From Pseudalkalibacillus hwajinpoensis (lineage in GTDB: Bacteria > Bacillota > Bacilli > Bacillales > Guptibacillaceae): a DNA stretch of 64,000 nt. The translations under genes were made by a program, and so were the position numbers. The DNA is taken from contig NZ_JADFCM010000001.1 of NCBI RefSeq assembly GCF_015234585.1, positions 248,001-312,000 of the forward strand. Direction: 5' to 3'. This document shows positions 30,417 to 47,151 of this stretch, piece by piece (the stretch's first letter is position 1; each line of letters opens with the position of its first letter). The notes beneath the pieces are model-generated. The model ran no database searches and had not been told where the DNA came from. It worked only from the letters and a program-made list of their open reading frames with translations.

Positions 30417-30439
30417 GTAATATACGGATCCAAACTTCT

Positions 30440-30448
30440 GTGGTACAA
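30440..30448 (+). promoter_or_regulatory. extended -10 promoter for glyA
   Basis: TGTGGTACAAT contains TGG-TACAAT, an extended -10. A small hairpin GCAATC GA GATTGC follows at the expected transcript start. Confidence 0.55.
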
Positions 30449-30520
30449 TGCAATCGAGATTGCATCACAACTGTTCGTGTTGACGAATGGAAATATGTGT
30501 GGGATGGAAAGGGGATATCA

Positions 30521-31768
30521 ATGCAAAACCTAGCAAAGCAGGATCAAGAACTTTTACAGGCAATGAAAGACGAGCTTGGTAGACAGCGCAGCAAGATTGA
30601 ACTTATCGCATCAGAGAATTTTGTATCAGAAGCCGTTATGGAGGCGCAAGGATCAGTACTAACGAACAAGTACGCGGAAGGCTATCCCGGTCGTCGTTAC
30701 TATGGTGGCTGTGAATATGTCGATGTCGCTGAAAATATTGCAAGAGACCGTGCGAAGCAGCTCTTTGGCGCGGAGCATGTGAATGTTCAACCTCACTCAG
30801 GGGCACAGGCGAACATGGCTGTTTATTTCACGATTCTTGAGCAGGGAGATACTGTTCTCGGAATGAACCTTTCTCATGGTGGCCATCTTACACACGGAAG
30901 CCCTGTTAATTTCAGTGGCGTGCAATATAACTTCGTCGAGTATGGTGTAGATAAAGAATCACAGCGTATTGACTATGATGACGTTCTTGAGAAAGCCAAA
31001 ACCCATCGTCCGAAATTAATTGTAGCAGGTGCAAGTGCTTATCCACGCGAAATTGATTTCAAACGTTTCCGTGAAATTGCGGATGAAGTGGATGCTTACC
31101 TTATGGTCGACATGGCTCATATCGCTGGTCTTGTGGCGACAGGTCATCATCCAAACCCTGTACCACATGCTCATTTCGTTACAACAACAACACATAAAAC
31201 CCTTCGTGGACCTCGTGGAGGAATGATTCTTTGTAAAGAAGAATTCGCGAAGAAAATTGATAAGTCTATTTTCCCAGGAATTCAAGGCGGTCCGTTGATG
31301 CATGTGATTGCAGCGAAAGCCGTAGCATTTGGTGAAGCACTTTCTGAAGAGTTTAAAACTTACTCCGAAAAAGTGATTGCGAATGCGAAGAAACTCGCTT
31401 CAGCACTTGAAAAAGAGGGGATTAATCTTGTTTCTAATGGTACCGATAATCACCTTGTTCTTCTAGATCTACAGAGTCTTGATATGACAGGGAAAGTAGC
31501 TGAAAAAGCACTTGATGATATCGGGATTACAACAAACAAGAATACGATTCCTTTTGATCCACAAAGTCCTTTCGTAACGAGCGGTCTCCGTATTGGAACA
31601 GCAGCTGTTACCTCACGCGGCTTTGGTGAAGCAGAGATGGAAGAAATCGCTAGTATTATTGGTGACGTATTGAAGCATCATGAGAACGAAGACGAGCTTC
31701 AAAAAGCAGAGAAACGTGTTCAGGAACTTACGGATAAATTTCCAATGTACGAAAGTATTTCCTACTAA
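30521..31768 (+). CDS. glyA: serine hydroxymethyltransferase
   Basis: 415 residues, same as B. subtilis GlyA. PLP lysine K226 lies in [14 protein letters not shown]. It interconverts serine and glycine with tetrahydrofolate and is the main source of one-carbon units. The ATG after GGAAAGGGG is chosen; a 49-codon upstream extension runs through promoter elements and is not conserved. A terminator follows directly. Confidence 0.97.
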   Translation: MQNLAKQDQELLQAMKDELGRQRSKIELIASENFVSEAVMEAQGSVLTNKYAEGYPGRRYYGGCEYVDVAENIARDRAKQLFGAEHVNVQPHSGAQANMAVYFTILEQGDTVLGMNLSHGGHLTHGSPVNFSGVQYNFVEYGVDKESQRIDYDDVLEKAKTHRPKLIVAGASAYPREIDFKRFREIADEVDAYLMVDMAHIAGLVATGHHPNPVPHAHFVTTTTHKTLRGPRGGMILCKEEFAKKIDKSIFPGIQGGPLMHVIAAKAVAFGEALSEEFKTYSEKVIANAKKLASALEKEGINLVSNGTDNHLVLLDLQSLDMTGKVAEKALDDIGITTNKNTIPFDPQSPFVTSGLRIGTAAVTSRGFGEAEMEEIASIIGDVLKHHENEDELQKAEKRVQELTDKFPMYESISY

Positions 31769-31779
31769 TATAAATGTAC

Positions 31780-31812
31780 ACGCCGGGAGCCTATGAACTT
31801 CCGGCGTTTTTA
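31780..31812 (+). terminator. intrinsic terminator after glyA
   Basis: ACGCCGG / CCGGCGT stem with extra GAG/CTT pairs, then TTTTTAT. Confidence 0.85.
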
Positions 31813-31898
31813 TAGAGAAAAAACGACTAATCGACATCAAGAAAGAGTCTTGCTAACTAAATAGGAAGAGCGTGAATATTTCATCATCTTATAAAGCC

Positions 31899-31927
31899 TT
31901 GAATCAAACCGTGTTTTTATGTAGAAT
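31899..31927 (+). promoter_or_regulatory. sigma-A promoter for upp
   Basis: TTGAAT, 17-base spacer, TAGAAT, 50 bases before the start. Confidence 0.7.
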
Positions 31928-31977
31928 TGCGAAGAAGATTTAGGAACGAAACCAAAACGAAAAGGGGAGTGCATACG

Positions 31978-32607
31978 ATGGGTAAAGTATACGTGTTCGA
32001 TCATCCGTTGATTCAGCATAAGCTTACATACATTCGTGATGAGAAAACAGGAACGAAGGAGTTCCGTGAACTTGTAGACGAAGTGGCAGCACTTATGGCT
32101 TATGAAATTACAAGAGAACTTCCGACTGAAGAAGTGATGGTGAAAACACCTGTAACAGAAGCGAAATCAAAAGTTCTCTCTGGTAAGAAGCTTGGACTTG
32201 TTCCAATTCTAAGAGCCGGTCTTGGCATGACAGACGGCATTCTGAAACTAATCCCAGCTGCAAAAGTTGGACACGTAGGGCTATATCGCGACCCTGAAAC
32301 GCTTCAGCCTGTAGAATACTACGTGAAACTTCCTGCTGACATTGAAGAGCGCGAATTTATCGTGATCGACCCAATGCTTGCAACAGGCGGTTCAGCTGTA
32401 GAAGCCATCAACTCCCTTAAAAAGCGCGGAGCTAAAAACATCAAAATGATGTGTCTGATCGCAGCACCTGAAGGCGTGGAACTTCTGAACGAAGCTCACC
32501 CTGACGTTGATATTTACATTGCTGGTCTTGATGAGAAGCTAAACGAAAAAGGATACATTGTTCCAGGTCTTGGTGATGCAGGAGATCGCTTATACGGAAC
32601 GAAATAA
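31978..32607 (+). CDS. upp: uracil phosphoribosyltransferase
   Basis: 209 residues, equal to B. subtilis Upp. PRPP loop [11 protein letters not shown] and [10 protein letters not shown] are present. It makes UMP from uracil and PRPP. ATG after AAAGGGGAG; the 17-codon upstream extension overlaps the promoter region and is rejected. Ends with a terminator before the atp operon. Confidence 0.96.
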   Translation: MGKVYVFDHPLIQHKLTYIRDEKTGTKEFRELVDEVAALMAYEITRELPTEEVMVKTPVTEAKSKVLSGKKLGLVPILRAGLGMTDGILKLIPAAKVGHVGLYRDPETLQPVEYYVKLPADIEEREFIVIDPMLATGGSAVEAINSLKKRGAKNIKMMCLIAAPEGVELLNEAHPDVDIYIAGLDEKLNEKGYIVPGLGDAGDRLYGTK

Positions 32608-32615
32608 AGGATTCC

Positions 32616-32647
32616 AAAACCTCTTCCCTAAACGGAAGGGGTTTTTT
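32616..32647 (+). terminator. intrinsic terminator after upp
   Basis: AAAACCTCTTCC / GGAAGGGGTTTT stem and T6 tail. Confidence 0.85.
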
Positions 32648-32906
32648 GATTGGAAGTAAGGAAACACGATTTAAGAGGAGTGTCTGAAAGGTCAAGAATG
32701 GTTCAATGAATCGGTGAAATAATGTGCGGATGCCGACAAATGTGAAAAAAAGGTGACAAATTCCGCTGTATTTAATAGGGAATGATTCCCTGTTTCGTCT
32801 AAATAACACATCTCTGCTCGTGTAAGCGTTACTATCCTTGGTATTACTGGGTTTTTTGAGTATTTTTCTATTTGTGAATTTGATCACACCATTTCCCCTA
32901 AACGCA
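32648..32906. other. noncoding stretch upstream of the atp promoter
   Basis: About 260 bases without a supported gene. Only small hairpins are seen, such as GGGAAT/ATTCCC near 32778-32790. Confidence 0.6.
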
Positions 32907-32935
32907 TTGACATCAAGTACACCCTATTGTAGACT
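32907..32935 (+). promoter_or_regulatory. sigma-A promoter of the atp operon
   Basis: Consensus TTGACA, 17-base spacer, TAGACT; about 85 bases before atpZ. Confidence 0.85.
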
Positions 32936-33018
32936 TACAAAGGGTATAGTGATAAGGTTTTCATTTGCTCAAAATATGCTTTTCAATGACTCACCTTTAT
33001 AGCAAAGGGGCGCTTGAT

Positions 33019-33216
33019 TTGAAGGCGATGGCACTCTATACAACCATTCTATCTTATCTAGTTGGATCGATCCTTACTGGGGTGTTCCTAGGCAGGTGGA
33101 TGGACAGCCTATTCGACACCTTTCCACTTTTTCTTATTATTGGCCTTTTGCTCGGTTTGGGCGGAGGGATTTATGGATTGGTTCGTCTTCTACATAAGTT
33201 TACAGGGGAAGATTAG
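33019..33216 (+). CDS. atpZ: AtpZ, small membrane protein of the ATP synthase operon
   Basis: 65 residues with two membrane helices; LGRWMDSLF followed by PLFLIIGLLLGLGGGIYGLV fits the AtpZ/AtpI family. AtpZ and AtpI help Fo assembly and c-ring formation in Bacillus and may act in Mg2+ uptake. The TTG eight bases after AAAGGGG is chosen; upstream in-frame starts would add residues without similarity. Its stop directly touches the atpI start. Confidence 0.75.
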   Translation: MKAMALYTTILSYLVGSILTGVFLGRWMDSLFDTFPLFLIIGLLLGLGGGIYGLVRLLHKFTGED

Positions 33217-34315
<1,099 letters not shown>

Positions 34316-34361
34316 AAAAAGGTATCAATGAGTTTTCATTATATAAAAAACTATTTTATGA

Positions 34362-34595
<234 letters not shown>

Positions 34596-34680
34596 TTTAA
34601 GAACTTTATAGTAATTTTGGATCGTTTCATGATGGCGGAGAAAGTTTCGAAATGAAACCTTCGCCATTCGTTTTGTATGA

Positions 34681-35762
<1,082 letters not shown>

Positions 35763-35775
35763 AAGATAGGGGTGA

Positions 35776-37290
<1,515 letters not shown>

Positions 37291-37339
37291 GAGGGATGCG
37301 GCGGAAACGCCGCGGCCAGCTTAAAAGGTGGTGAAATGA

Positions 37340-38201
<862 letters not shown>

Positions 38202-38203
<2 letters not shown>

Positions 38204-38320
38204 CGGAAGTGGCCGTTTAGGCCCGACAAGCGCTGGAGGCTTTTGGAATGAACACGCACTTTGTGTTCAATCGAAAAGGTGAAGCGACTCGAGGGCCTGG
38301 CCACTGTAGCTGGACAGACG
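38202..38320 (+). repeat. dispersed structured repeat, copy A (in atp operon)
   Basis: About 120 bases that can fold into one long irregular hairpin. Outer stem GTGGCC (38209-38214) with GGCCAC (38299-38304); next stem AGGCCC (38219-38224) with GGGCCT (38293-38298); apical stem CTTTT..TGAACAC with GTGTTCA..AAAAG. It begins within the atpG stop codon. A second copy follows head to tail. Confidence 0.85.
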
Positions 38321-38441
38321 AAAAGCGGAACGAGCCCGTTTAAATCCGCAGGTTGTTGGAAGCCATGAGAATGAGACGGTTTATGTCTCAATCGAATGGG
38401 TGAAACAGCCGGAGGATTTGGCTCGTGTCGCTAGACAATAC
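38321..38441 (+). repeat. dispersed structured repeat, copy B (in atp operon)
   Basis: Same architecture as the preceding copy but with both sides of each stem changed together: CGAGCC/GGCTCG outer, AAATCC/GGATTT next, CCAT/ATGG and TGAGAC/GTCTCA apical. Such paired changes indicate that base-pairing is kept. It ends about 70 bases before the atpD ribosome site. Confidence 0.85.
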
Positions 38442-38493
38442 TACGATAAACCATAAATGCTATTTGAAAGACTTACTTTCAAAGGCAGCTTAA

Positions 38494-39924
<1,431 letters not shown>

Positions 39925-39927
39925 ATA

Positions 39928-39968
39928 AAAAGTAGGGTGGAGACCTATGGGCCTTCGCTCCCACTTTT
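39928..39968 (+). other. hairpin between atpD and atpC
   Basis: AAAAGT and GGG/CCC segments around 39928-39968 pair into an imperfect stem; a T run is lacking. It may help set the lower level of epsilon or protect the upstream mRNA end. Confidence 0.4.
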
Positions 39969-39999
39969 GGCTATTTGGGCGATAAGCCAGCTTTTCTAA

Positions 40000-40428
<429 letters not shown>

Positions 40429-40432
40429 TGAA

Positions 40433-40469
40433 GAAGCACCAGTGGAGACGTTCCTCTGGTGCTTTTTTT
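40433..40469. terminator. terminator of the atp operon
   Basis: GAAGCACCAG / CTGGTGCTT stem followed by T8. Confidence 0.9.
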
Positions 40470-40485
40470 CGCGGAAATATAGGTG

Positions 40486-41046
40486 TTAAGTTACATCATT
40501 AGGGAGCATGTCAGCTATCTTATTAATGGTTTTCCAATTTCGAACTGTCGCATACTCATTGAATCGAGTTAAGTAGGTCGCAAGCTTTGAATTTCGAATA
40601 CTATCATGAAACAGAAGGAAAACGTCTCTTCCGATCAGCTCACACTCTTCTTTCTCGGAAGCATATGAAACAAGTTTTTCTTTAACATCTGCCCGGAGTG
40701 GTTCCGCTAACATAGCTACATAAAGGCTTTCTCCAACAGCATTTTCTTGCGCTTTTGCAATTTGTTCCTCGTGAAACGGACAACTCTCGATCATGCTTTG
40801 CCACTCTGTTGCAGACCTTATTACTACAGGCACCTTCAATCCGAACTCGGTGCTGATGATTTGTTCCATTCTTCTCCTTGAACCCTCTTCCGATTCTTCT
40901 GAATCAAAAAAGACATTTCCACTTTGTATATACGTTTTCACATGTATAAGGCCTTCCTTTGTCAGGGCATCTCGTAACTCAGCCATCTTTAGTTTGTTTT
41001 TTCCACCAACGTTAACCCCTCTTAATAATCCAATATAGCTCGTCAT
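40486..41046 (-). CDS. DUF1697 family protein
   Basis: 186 residues with the DUF1697 start YIGLLRGVNVGGKNKLKM and the block YIQSGNVFFDS; a C-terminal ATVRNWKTINKI is also typical. Widespread in Firmicutes and other bacteria; function unknown. Single gene on the minus strand between the atp and nuo operons. Confidence 0.88.
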   Translation of the reverse strand: MTSYIGLLRGVNVGGKNKLKMAELRDALTKEGLIHVKTYIQSGNVFFDSEESEEGSRRRMEQIISTEFGLKVPVVIRSATEWQSMIESCPFHEEQIAKAQENAVGESLYVAMLAEPLRADVKEKLVSYASEKEECELIGRDVFLLFHDSIRNSKLATYLTRFNEYATVRNWKTINKIADMLPNDVT

Positions 41047-41149
41047 TCTCGTCCCACCCTTTATTCACTTTGATATGCCTCAGATTTGAAACTAGTCATG
41101 ATTTAATTATGATGTGCTAAAGCGATAATCCTCCACAATTTCAATTATT

Positions 41150-41623
41150 TCATTCAGAATAATCATTTCTAGAAATTGTTTTTAGTTGTTTTTGATCATA
41201 TACATCATTCCACTTCCTGCTCGTTTGCACAAAGCTGCTTTGTAACAAGTAATCGGATGGGTACTTTTTAAGTAATACGGCAAGATGGCTACGAATGCTT
41301 TCAATGTCTTGATCGGTTAGGGGCGATGCTGGAGTGATTCGTAGATTCAACGTTATAAAAAAATCTTCTTTTTCCTGACTTGTTGCCTGTTTTTTGAAAT
41401 AGCCCCACATATGTTGGAGTGTTGTCCGCATACCTTTTTTAGTATAGGGGAGAGTTAAGCTTTCACTGATGAGATCATAAACATCAACTAGCTCTTCATG
41501 AGACTGAGCGTTTTTTAATGCTTCTCCCACCTTTTGATAATGTTCATATCCCTTTGCCATCACGGTATATTTGTTTTTTGCCCACAGTTTCTCTGTAAGC
41601 GTTCTGATTCTTTTGTCTGGCAT
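41150..41623 (-). CDS. YbgA-like DUF1722 protein
   Basis: 157 residues. LWAKNKYTVMAKGYEHYQKVG and TTLQHMWGYFKKQATSQEK (each within 21 residues; key residues are LWAKNKY, GYEHY, QHMWGYFK) match the DUF1722/YbgA pattern, followed by RITPASPLTDQDI. ATG after AGAGGTGATC is preferred; an upstream extension of 49 residues is unsupported. Function unknown; some relatives are fused to DUF523 or associated with photolyase genes. Confidence 0.7.
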   Translation of the reverse strand: MPDKRIRTLTEKLWAKNKYTVMAKGYEHYQKVGEALKNAQSHEELVDVYDLISESLTLPYTKKGMRTTLQHMWGYFKKQATSQEKEDFFITLNLRITPASPLTDQDIESIRSHLAVLLKKYPSDYLLQSSFVQTSRKWNDVYDQKQLKTISRNDYSE

Positions 41624-41743
41624 ACGATCACCTCTGTTCGAAATTTTAAAAAAACTTACAAATAAAAGCAAGAATAAGAGTTGGGATGTTGAATTAGTAT
41701 ACAAGACTAGCAACTTTACAGCACGATGAGAGGAGAGACCTGA

Positions 41744-42121
41744 ATGGGTGAATCGCTTAACGTGTACCAAAATAGTTATCTCTTCGTAATGATGTTTCTT
41801 TTACTTGGCCTTCTCCTTCCAGCTGTTGCCCTAACAGCAGGAAGATTCCTTCGTCCTTCAAAACCAACACCGGAGAAACAAACAACCTATGAAAGCGGCA
41901 TAGAGCCGTTTCACCAAAGCTGGATCCAGTATAACGTTCGCTATTATTTATTCGGACTGCTTTTTGTGATATTTGATGTCGAAACCGTTTTCTTATATCC
42001 GTGGGCGGTTGCTTATCAAAAGCTTGGTTTCTTTGCGTTCATCGAAATGATGATCTTTATTGTCATGCTCTTAATTGGCTTACTATACGCATGGAAAAAG
42101 AAGGTGCTGAAATGGATATAA
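41744..42121 (+). CDS. nuoA: NADH-quinone oxidoreductase subunit A
   Basis: 125 residues with three membrane helices. TYESGIEPF and [16 protein letters not shown] are the NuoA signatures. First gene of an 11-gene Complex I operon. ATG after GAGGAGAG. Confidence 0.94.
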   Translation: MGESLNVYQNSYLFVMMFLLLGLLLPAVALTAGRFLRPSKPTPEKQTTYESGIEPFHQSWIQYNVRYYLFGLLFVIFDVETVFLYPWAVAYQKLGFFAFIEMMIFIVMLLIGLLYAWKKKVLKWI

Positions 42122-42630
42122 ACTTAGAGAATATTACACCGGAAGAATATGAAGAAATGAAGCAGAATGTGTTCCTGGCAACGCTTGAAAATGTAAAGGC
42201 CTGGGCAAGAAGCAATTCACTATGGCCGCTTACATTTGGTCTCGCATGCTGTGCAATTGAAATGATGGGTTCAGGGGCTTCCCATTACGACCTTGATCGC
42301 TTTGGAACATTTTTTCGAACATCACCAAGACAGTCTGATGTCATGATTGTATCAGGAACCGTAACGAAGAAAATGGCTCCTGTGCTAAAGCGTCTCTATG
42401 ACCAAATGCCTGAACCTAAATGGGTTATCGCCATGGGTTCGTGTGCCACAGCTGGTGGCCCTTATATTCATTCCTACGCGGTCGTCAAAGGGGTCGATCA
42501 AATCGTACCTGTCGACGTATATATCCCTGGATGTCCACCTAATCCAGCAGCACTTATCTATGGAATTAATAAATTACAGGAAAAAATTCGCTATGAAGCT
42601 CGAACCGGAAAGCGGGTGACCAATCGATGA
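42112..42630 (+). CDS. nuoB: NADH-quinone oxidoreductase subunit B
   Basis: 172 residues. Ligands of the N2 [4Fe-4S] cluster: tandem C46-C47 (LACCAIEMM), plus cysteines in GSCATAGG and PGCPPNP. It passes electrons to quinone. The start overlaps nuoA by ten bases and follows AAGGTG; upstream in-frame codons lie inside nuoA. Confidence 0.95.
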   Translation: MDINLENITPEEYEEMKQNVFLATLENVKAWARSNSLWPLTFGLACCAIEMMGSGASHYDLDRFGTFFRTSPRQSDVMIVSGTVTKKMAPVLKRLYDQMPEPKWVIAMGSCATAGGPYIHSYAVVKGVDQIVPVDVYIPGCPPNPAALIYGINKLQEKIRYEARTGKRVTNR

Positions 42631-43760
42631 CAGATGGCAAATCACCTGAAGAGCTAGCAGAAGAAAAGCGGATAGCGGTCGAAGAGGCAAAACGGAAAGC
42701 CGCTGAGTTACGACAAAAGAAGGCCGCTGAAGCTGAGAAACCGGCAGACGACCTAGAGCTTCAGAAGAAAAAAGCAGTGGCTGCTGCAAAGGCCAAAGCA
42801 GCTGCCCTCAAGAAGCAAAAAGAACTGGAAAAAAATGAATCAGTAAGTGAAGAGTCAGACGACCTAGCGTTAGCGAAAAAGAAGGCTGTCGCAGCAGCAA
42901 AAGCCAAAGCAGCAGCTCTCAAGAAGCAAAAAGAATTGAAGAAGGATGAAACAGCCAGCGAAGATGGAGCCGCTGATCTAGCGAAAAAGAAAGCAGTAGC
43001 AGCCGCAAAGGCGAAAGCGGAGGCTCTCAAGAAGCAAAAAAAAATGCAGCAGAATGAAGCAATAAGCAAGGATATGGATACCGATGCTGATCTAGCGAAA
43101 AAGAAAGCAGTAGCGGCTGCAAAGGCCAAAGCTGCAGCACTTAAAAAGCAGAAAAAGGGTGGAGCGTCTGATATTTCAGATGAGAAAGCAAAAGCGGTAG
43201 CTGCCGCAAAAGCGAAGGCGGCTGCAAAGGCGAAAGCAAAAGCATCTGAAGAAAACGAAGAGCCTGTAGAAGAGACCCCTTCACCGAATCAACCTGTCCT
43301 TGACCGCTATCTTCACATCATTCAACAAAATCTTGGTGACGATCTTTTAGAAGACGCTTATATTAATCGTCTTGCAAAAGACGTTCCGACGCTCGTTGCT
43401 AAAAAACACACGTACTTGAAGCTCGCCCAATTTCTTAAACACAATGAGCTTCTCGCTTTTGACTATCTTTCAGAAACGCATGGAACAGATTTTGAATCGC
43501 ATATGGAAATTTACAATCATCTTTACTCCTATCAGAACAGCCAGAGCGTAGCGCTCAAGGTGAAGATAGATCGAGACGAACCAGTTATTGATTCCCTCAC
43601 GTCCCTTTGGGTAGGGGCGGACTGGCCCGAACGTGAGGGATTTGATTTACTAGGCATCGTGTTTAAAGGGCATCCCAATTTAACACGAATTATGATGCCT
43701 GATGACTGGGTAGGGCATCCCCTTCGAAAAGATTATGAGCCGTATGATGTGGAGGTGTAG
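42627..43760 (+). CDS. nuoC: NADH-quinone oxidoreductase subunit C with Lys/Ala repeat extension
   Basis: 377 residues. The last ~155 form the NuoC 30-kDa domain ([37 protein letters not shown]). The first ~220 are a low-complexity extension with five similar units of about 30-38 residues, each built on [17 protein letters not shown] and separated by acidic linkers (starting near DNA 42769, 42880, 42983, 43099 and 43186). ATGA overlap with nuoB. Extensions of this kind occur in some Bacillus NuoC proteins; role unknown. Confidence 0.92.
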   Translation: MTDGKSPEELAEEKRIAVEEAKRKAAELRQKKAAEAEKPADDLELQKKKAVAAAKAKAAALKKQKELEKNESVSEESDDLALAKKKAVAAAKAKAAALKKQKELKKDETASEDGAADLAKKKAVAAAKAKAEALKKQKKMQQNEAISKDMDTDADLAKKKAVAAAKAKAAALKKQKKGGASDISDEKAKAVAAAKAKAAAKAKAKASEENEEPVEETPSPNQPVLDRYLHIIQQNLGDDLLEDAYINRLAKDVPTLVAKKHTYLKLAQFLKHNELLAFDYLSETHGTDFESHMEIYNHLYSYQNSQSVALKVKIDRDEPVIDSLTSLWVGADWPEREGFDLLGIVFKGHPNLTRIMMPDDWVGHPLRKDYEPYDVEV

Positions 43761-43762
43761 CA

Positions 43763-44863
43763 ATGATACGGACAGAGGAAATGCTTTTGAATGTAGGACC
43801 TCAGCATCCGAGCACTCATGGTGTCTTTCGCATTGTTCTCAAAATTGATGGAGAAATCATTAAGGAAGCTAAGCCGGTTATTGGTTATCTGCACAGGGGA
43901 ACAGAAAAAATTGCGGAGAACCTTCAATATACGCAAATCATCCCATATACCGACCGGATGGACTATTTGGCTGCGATGACGAATAATTACATCCTCTGTC
44001 ATGCCGTTGAGACGATGATGGCAATGGAGCTTCCAGAGCGGGCAGATTATCTTCGCATTATTGTCATGGAGCTTGGACGAGTAGCGAGTCATCTCGTTTG
44101 GTTCGGAACATACCTTCTCGATATTGGTGCGATGAGCCCATTTCTATATGCATTCAGAGAGAGAGAAGTCATCATTAACCTACTAACCGAAATTTCAGGT
44201 GGTCGTCTTACCTTTAATTATATGCGCGTAGGCGGAGTGAAGTGGGATGCGCCAGATGGATGGCTTGATAAAGTTCGTGCTTTTGTTCCTTATATGAGAG
44301 AACAGCTTGCTGGCTATCACGATCTTGTAACGGGGAATGAAATTTTTATGGCAAGAATCAAAGGAGTAGGTGCTTATTCGAAACAAAAAGCACTTTCGTA
44401 TTCCTTGAGTGGGGCGAACCTGCGGTGTACCGGTGTGAAATGGGACCTTAGAAAAAACGAACCGTATTCGCTTTATAACCGCTTTGAATTTGATGTTCCA
44501 GTCTTCCGTGAAGGCGATGCGCTAGCGCGTTACCATTGTCGCATGGCTGAGATCGAAGAAGCGTTGAAGATTGTAGAACAAGCGGTAGAGCAAATTCCAT
44601 CTGAAGGACCTGTTATGGCAAAAGTACCGCGGATTATTAAACCGCCTGCAGGAGAGACTTACGTTCGAATTGAATCACCACGTGGCGAAATCGGTTGCTA
44701 CATCGCATCAAAAGGAAAGAAAGAACCTTATCGCCTAAAGTTCCGGCGTCCCTCCTTTTATAACTTACAAATACTACCTGAGTTGTTAGAAGGGCAAAAC
44801 ATCTCGAACTTGATTGCGATCCTCGGGGGCATTGATATTGTGCTCGGGGAGGTGGATGGGTAA
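43763..44863 (+). CDS. nuoD: NADH-quinone oxidoreductase subunit D
   Basis: 366 residues. NVGPQHPSTHGVFRI at the N-terminus, YLHRGTEK and ESPRGEIGCYI are the 49-kDa subunit motifs; the protein shapes the quinone pocket with NuoB. ATG two bases after the nuoC stop. Confidence 0.95.
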   Translation: MIRTEEMLLNVGPQHPSTHGVFRIVLKIDGEIIKEAKPVIGYLHRGTEKIAENLQYTQIIPYTDRMDYLAAMTNNYILCHAVETMMAMELPERADYLRIIVMELGRVASHLVWFGTYLLDIGAMSPFLYAFREREVIINLLTEISGGRLTFNYMRVGGVKWDAPDGWLDKVRAFVPYMREQLAGYHDLVTGNEIFMARIKGVGAYSKQKALSYSLSGANLRCTGVKWDLRKNEPYSLYNRFEFDVPVFREGDALARYHCRMAEIEEALKIVEQAVEQIPSEGPVMAKVPRIIKPPAGETYVRIESPRGEIGCYIASKGKKEPYRLKFRRPSFYNLQILPELLEGQNISNLIAILGGIDIVLGEVDG

Positions 44864-45870
44864 TGATCAACAACATGCTTGGATCTACACCGAGCTACTG
44901 GCAGACACTTGGATTTTTCCTTGTAGGTGCTGCGATGTTGATGGTCGTACTCGGTTTTGTAACGTACGCTATTTTGGCAGAGCGAAAAGTACTGGGCTTT
45001 ATGCAGCTCCGCCATGGTCCAAACAGAGTAGGGGGAAGGTTCGGTTTACTCCAAACGGTAGCGGATGTGCTGAAGCTTTTACTTAAAGAAGATACCATCC
45101 CAAGAGACGCAGATCGTCCATTGTTTATCATTGCACCGGTTGTCGCGTTTGCCCCAGCCTTCATTGTGATTGCCGCCCTTCCATTAACAGAACGAGTTTC
45201 GTTTGCGAACATTGGCGTTGGTTTGCTTTATTATATTGCGATTTCTGGCATTTCTACGATCGGAATCCTGGCAGGGGGCTGGGCATCAAACAATAAGTAC
45301 GCTCTTCTTGGTAGCATGCGCTCAGCGGCTCAAATGATTTCCTATGAAATTCCACTTGTCATGAGTGTGATCGGCATCGTGCTTTTGACAGGATCGCTTA
45401 ATTTAAACACGATTATTGCCGAGCAGGAGAATGTGGCATTTCTTTTTAAGCAACCGCTCGCCTTTGTAATTTTTCTAATCGCTTCTGTTGCTGAATTGAA
45501 CCGTACGCCGTTTGATTTACCCGAGGCGGAATCCGAGCTCGTAGCCGGATACCATGTTGAATATTCTGGCTTCCGCTGGGCGTTCTTCATGCTTGCAGAA
45601 TACGTATATTTATTCGCTATGGCTTCGCTAACGACGATTCTATTTCTTGGCGGCTGGCAGGCGATTCCTTACTTATCTTTTATTCCAGGACCAGTCTGGT
45701 TTGCACTGAAATTTATCCTAGTCGTCTTCGTGATGATTTGGATTCGCGGTACATTCCCTCGACTAAGAGCGGATCAACTCATGTCCTTTGGCTGGAAAGT
45801 ACTATTGCCACTCGCACTATTGAACATTTTTCTAACGACCGTTGTCATTGAAATCATTCGTTCATTCTAG
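44863..45870 (+). CDS. nuoH: NADH-quinone oxidoreductase subunit H
   Basis: 335 residues with about eight membrane helices. ERKVLGFMQLRHGPNRVG and EAESELVAGYHVEYSG are NuoH signatures near the quinone entrance. Start overlaps the nuoD stop (TAATG). Confidence 0.95.
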   Translation: MINNMLGSTPSYWQTLGFFLVGAAMLMVVLGFVTYAILAERKVLGFMQLRHGPNRVGGRFGLLQTVADVLKLLLKEDTIPRDADRPLFIIAPVVAFAPAFIVIAALPLTERVSFANIGVGLLYYIAISGISTIGILAGGWASNNKYALLGSMRSAAQMISYEIPLVMSVIGIVLLTGSLNLNTIIAEQENVAFLFKQPLAFVIFLIASVAELNRTPFDLPEAESELVAGYHVEYSGFRWAFFMLAEYVYLFAMASLTTILFLGGWQAIPYLSFIPGPVWFALKFILVVFVMIWIRGTFPRLRADQLMSFGWKVLLPLALLNIFLTTVVIEIIRSF

Positions 45871-45889
45871 ATAAGGGAGGAAGCCCAAC

Positions 45890-46309
45890 ATGCGAGGACT
45901 TGCGAAAGGTTTAGCTTACACCCTCAAAAATATGACGAAAGAGAAAGTAACCTATAACTATCCGGATCAGCCACTAGCCTTACCAGATCGATTTCGTGGC
46001 ATTCAGAAGTTTTATCCTGAGAAGTGTATTGTCTGTAATCAATGCGTTGCCATATGCCCAACTGACTGCATCACCTTATCAGGTAAGAAGCATCCAGACC
46101 CAAGCAAGAAAGGTAAAATCATCGACACGTATGATATTAACTTCGAAATTTGCATTCTTTGTGACCTTTGCACAGAGGTATGCCCGACCGAAGCGATCAT
46201 TATGACGAATAATTTCGAGCTTGCCGAATATAGCCGGGATGATCTTTTTAAGAATTTAGAATGGCTCGATGAAAATGACACGAACCTTCGAAAGGAAAAT
46301 AAAGTATGA
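45890..46309 (+). CDS. nuoI: NADH-quinone oxidoreductase subunit I
   Basis: 139 residues with two ferredoxin-type clusters: CIVCNQCVAICPTDC and CILCDLCTEVCPTEA. They bind the N6a/N6b [4Fe-4S] centres. ATG after AAGGGAGGAAG. Confidence 0.96.
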   Translation: MRGLAKGLAYTLKNMTKEKVTYNYPDQPLALPDRFRGIQKFYPEKCIVCNQCVAICPTDCITLSGKKHPDPSKKGKIIDTYDINFEICILCDLCTEVCPTEAIIMTNNFELAEYSRDDLFKNLEWLDENDTNLRKENKV

Positions 46310-46824
46310 CCGGAGAGCTGCTCGTCTTTCTTTTCCTATTTCTTGTGACGATTACTGGCGGCTTGCTGATGATTAATCTAACGAAAGTGATTCATATGAT
46401 GATGGCGTTAGTGCTAACTTTTCTCGGCATTGCTGGACTTTACGTGATGCTTTCAGCAGAATTCGTGGCTGTTGTGCAAGTTCTGATTTATTCTGGCGCT
46501 ATTACGATCATCATGTTATTTGGCATCATGCTCACGAAGCATTCTGAAGAAGAATCGAAAACAAGCTGGGCAAAGAAAGGGCTCGTTTTAACTGGGATCA
46601 CCGTATTCTTTCTGATCGTCTTTAAAGGCATTCGTACTGTTTCTCTCGGGCCACAAGCAGAGAGCTTGCACGAAAATAATACGGAGCAAATAGGTATGAT
46701 GTTGTTCACAGATTACGTTATTCCATTTGAACTTGTATCTGTGCTCCTACTCGTCGCTCTTGTCGGAGCGATCATTATTGCAAAGAAAGATGATCCCGAT
46801 GATAAAGAAGGTGAGCAGTCATGA
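46306..46824 (+). CDS. nuoJ: NADH-quinone oxidoreductase subunit J
   Basis: 172 residues with five membrane helices; [19 protein letters not shown] is the conserved helix with a pi-bulge. ATGA overlap with nuoI. Confidence 0.93.
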   Translation: MTGELLVFLFLFLVTITGGLLMINLTKVIHMMMALVLTFLGIAGLYVMLSAEFVAVVQVLIYSGAITIIMLFGIMLTKHSEEESKTSWAKKGLVLTGITVFFLIVFKGIRTVSLGPQAESLHENNTEQIGMMLFTDYVIPFELVSVLLLVALVGAIIIAKKDDPDDKEGEQS

Positions 46825-47135
46825 GCTCAATCCCGCTTTCGGCTTTTCTATTAACGGCGTTGATTCTTTTTTGTATCGGTCTCTACGGGGCGTTAACGAA
46901 GCGGAACGCCGTCATCGTCCTCATCTCGATCGAGTTAATGCTGAATGCAGTGAACTTAAATCTTGTAGCTTTTGCAAAATATGGCGTAGGTGCTTCGATT
47001 CGGGGTCAGGTATTTTCTCTTTTTACCATTACAGTCGCTGCAGCGGAAGCCGCTGTCGGCCTTGCCATTCTTATGGCGCTTTATCGGAACAGGGCTACCG
47101 TCAATGTAGATGAAATGAATACACTCAAAAAGTAG
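46821..47135 (+). CDS. nuoK: NADH-quinone oxidoreductase subunit K
   Basis: 104 residues, three helices. Conserved glutamates lie in [12 protein letters not shown] and [12 protein letters not shown], part of the proton path. ATGA overlap with nuoJ. Confidence 0.94.
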   Translation: MSSIPLSAFLLTALILFCIGLYGALTKRNAVIVLISIELMLNAVNLNLVAFAKYGVGASIRGQVFSLFTITVAAAEAAVGLAILMALYRNRATVNVDEMNTLKK

Positions 47136-47151
47136 CGAAGGGGGTATAAAA

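Noticed and set aside
42761..43129. Minus-strand frame rich in Phe/Ala opposite nuoC
   Set aside because: Artefact of the Lys/Ala repeat; no ribosome site.
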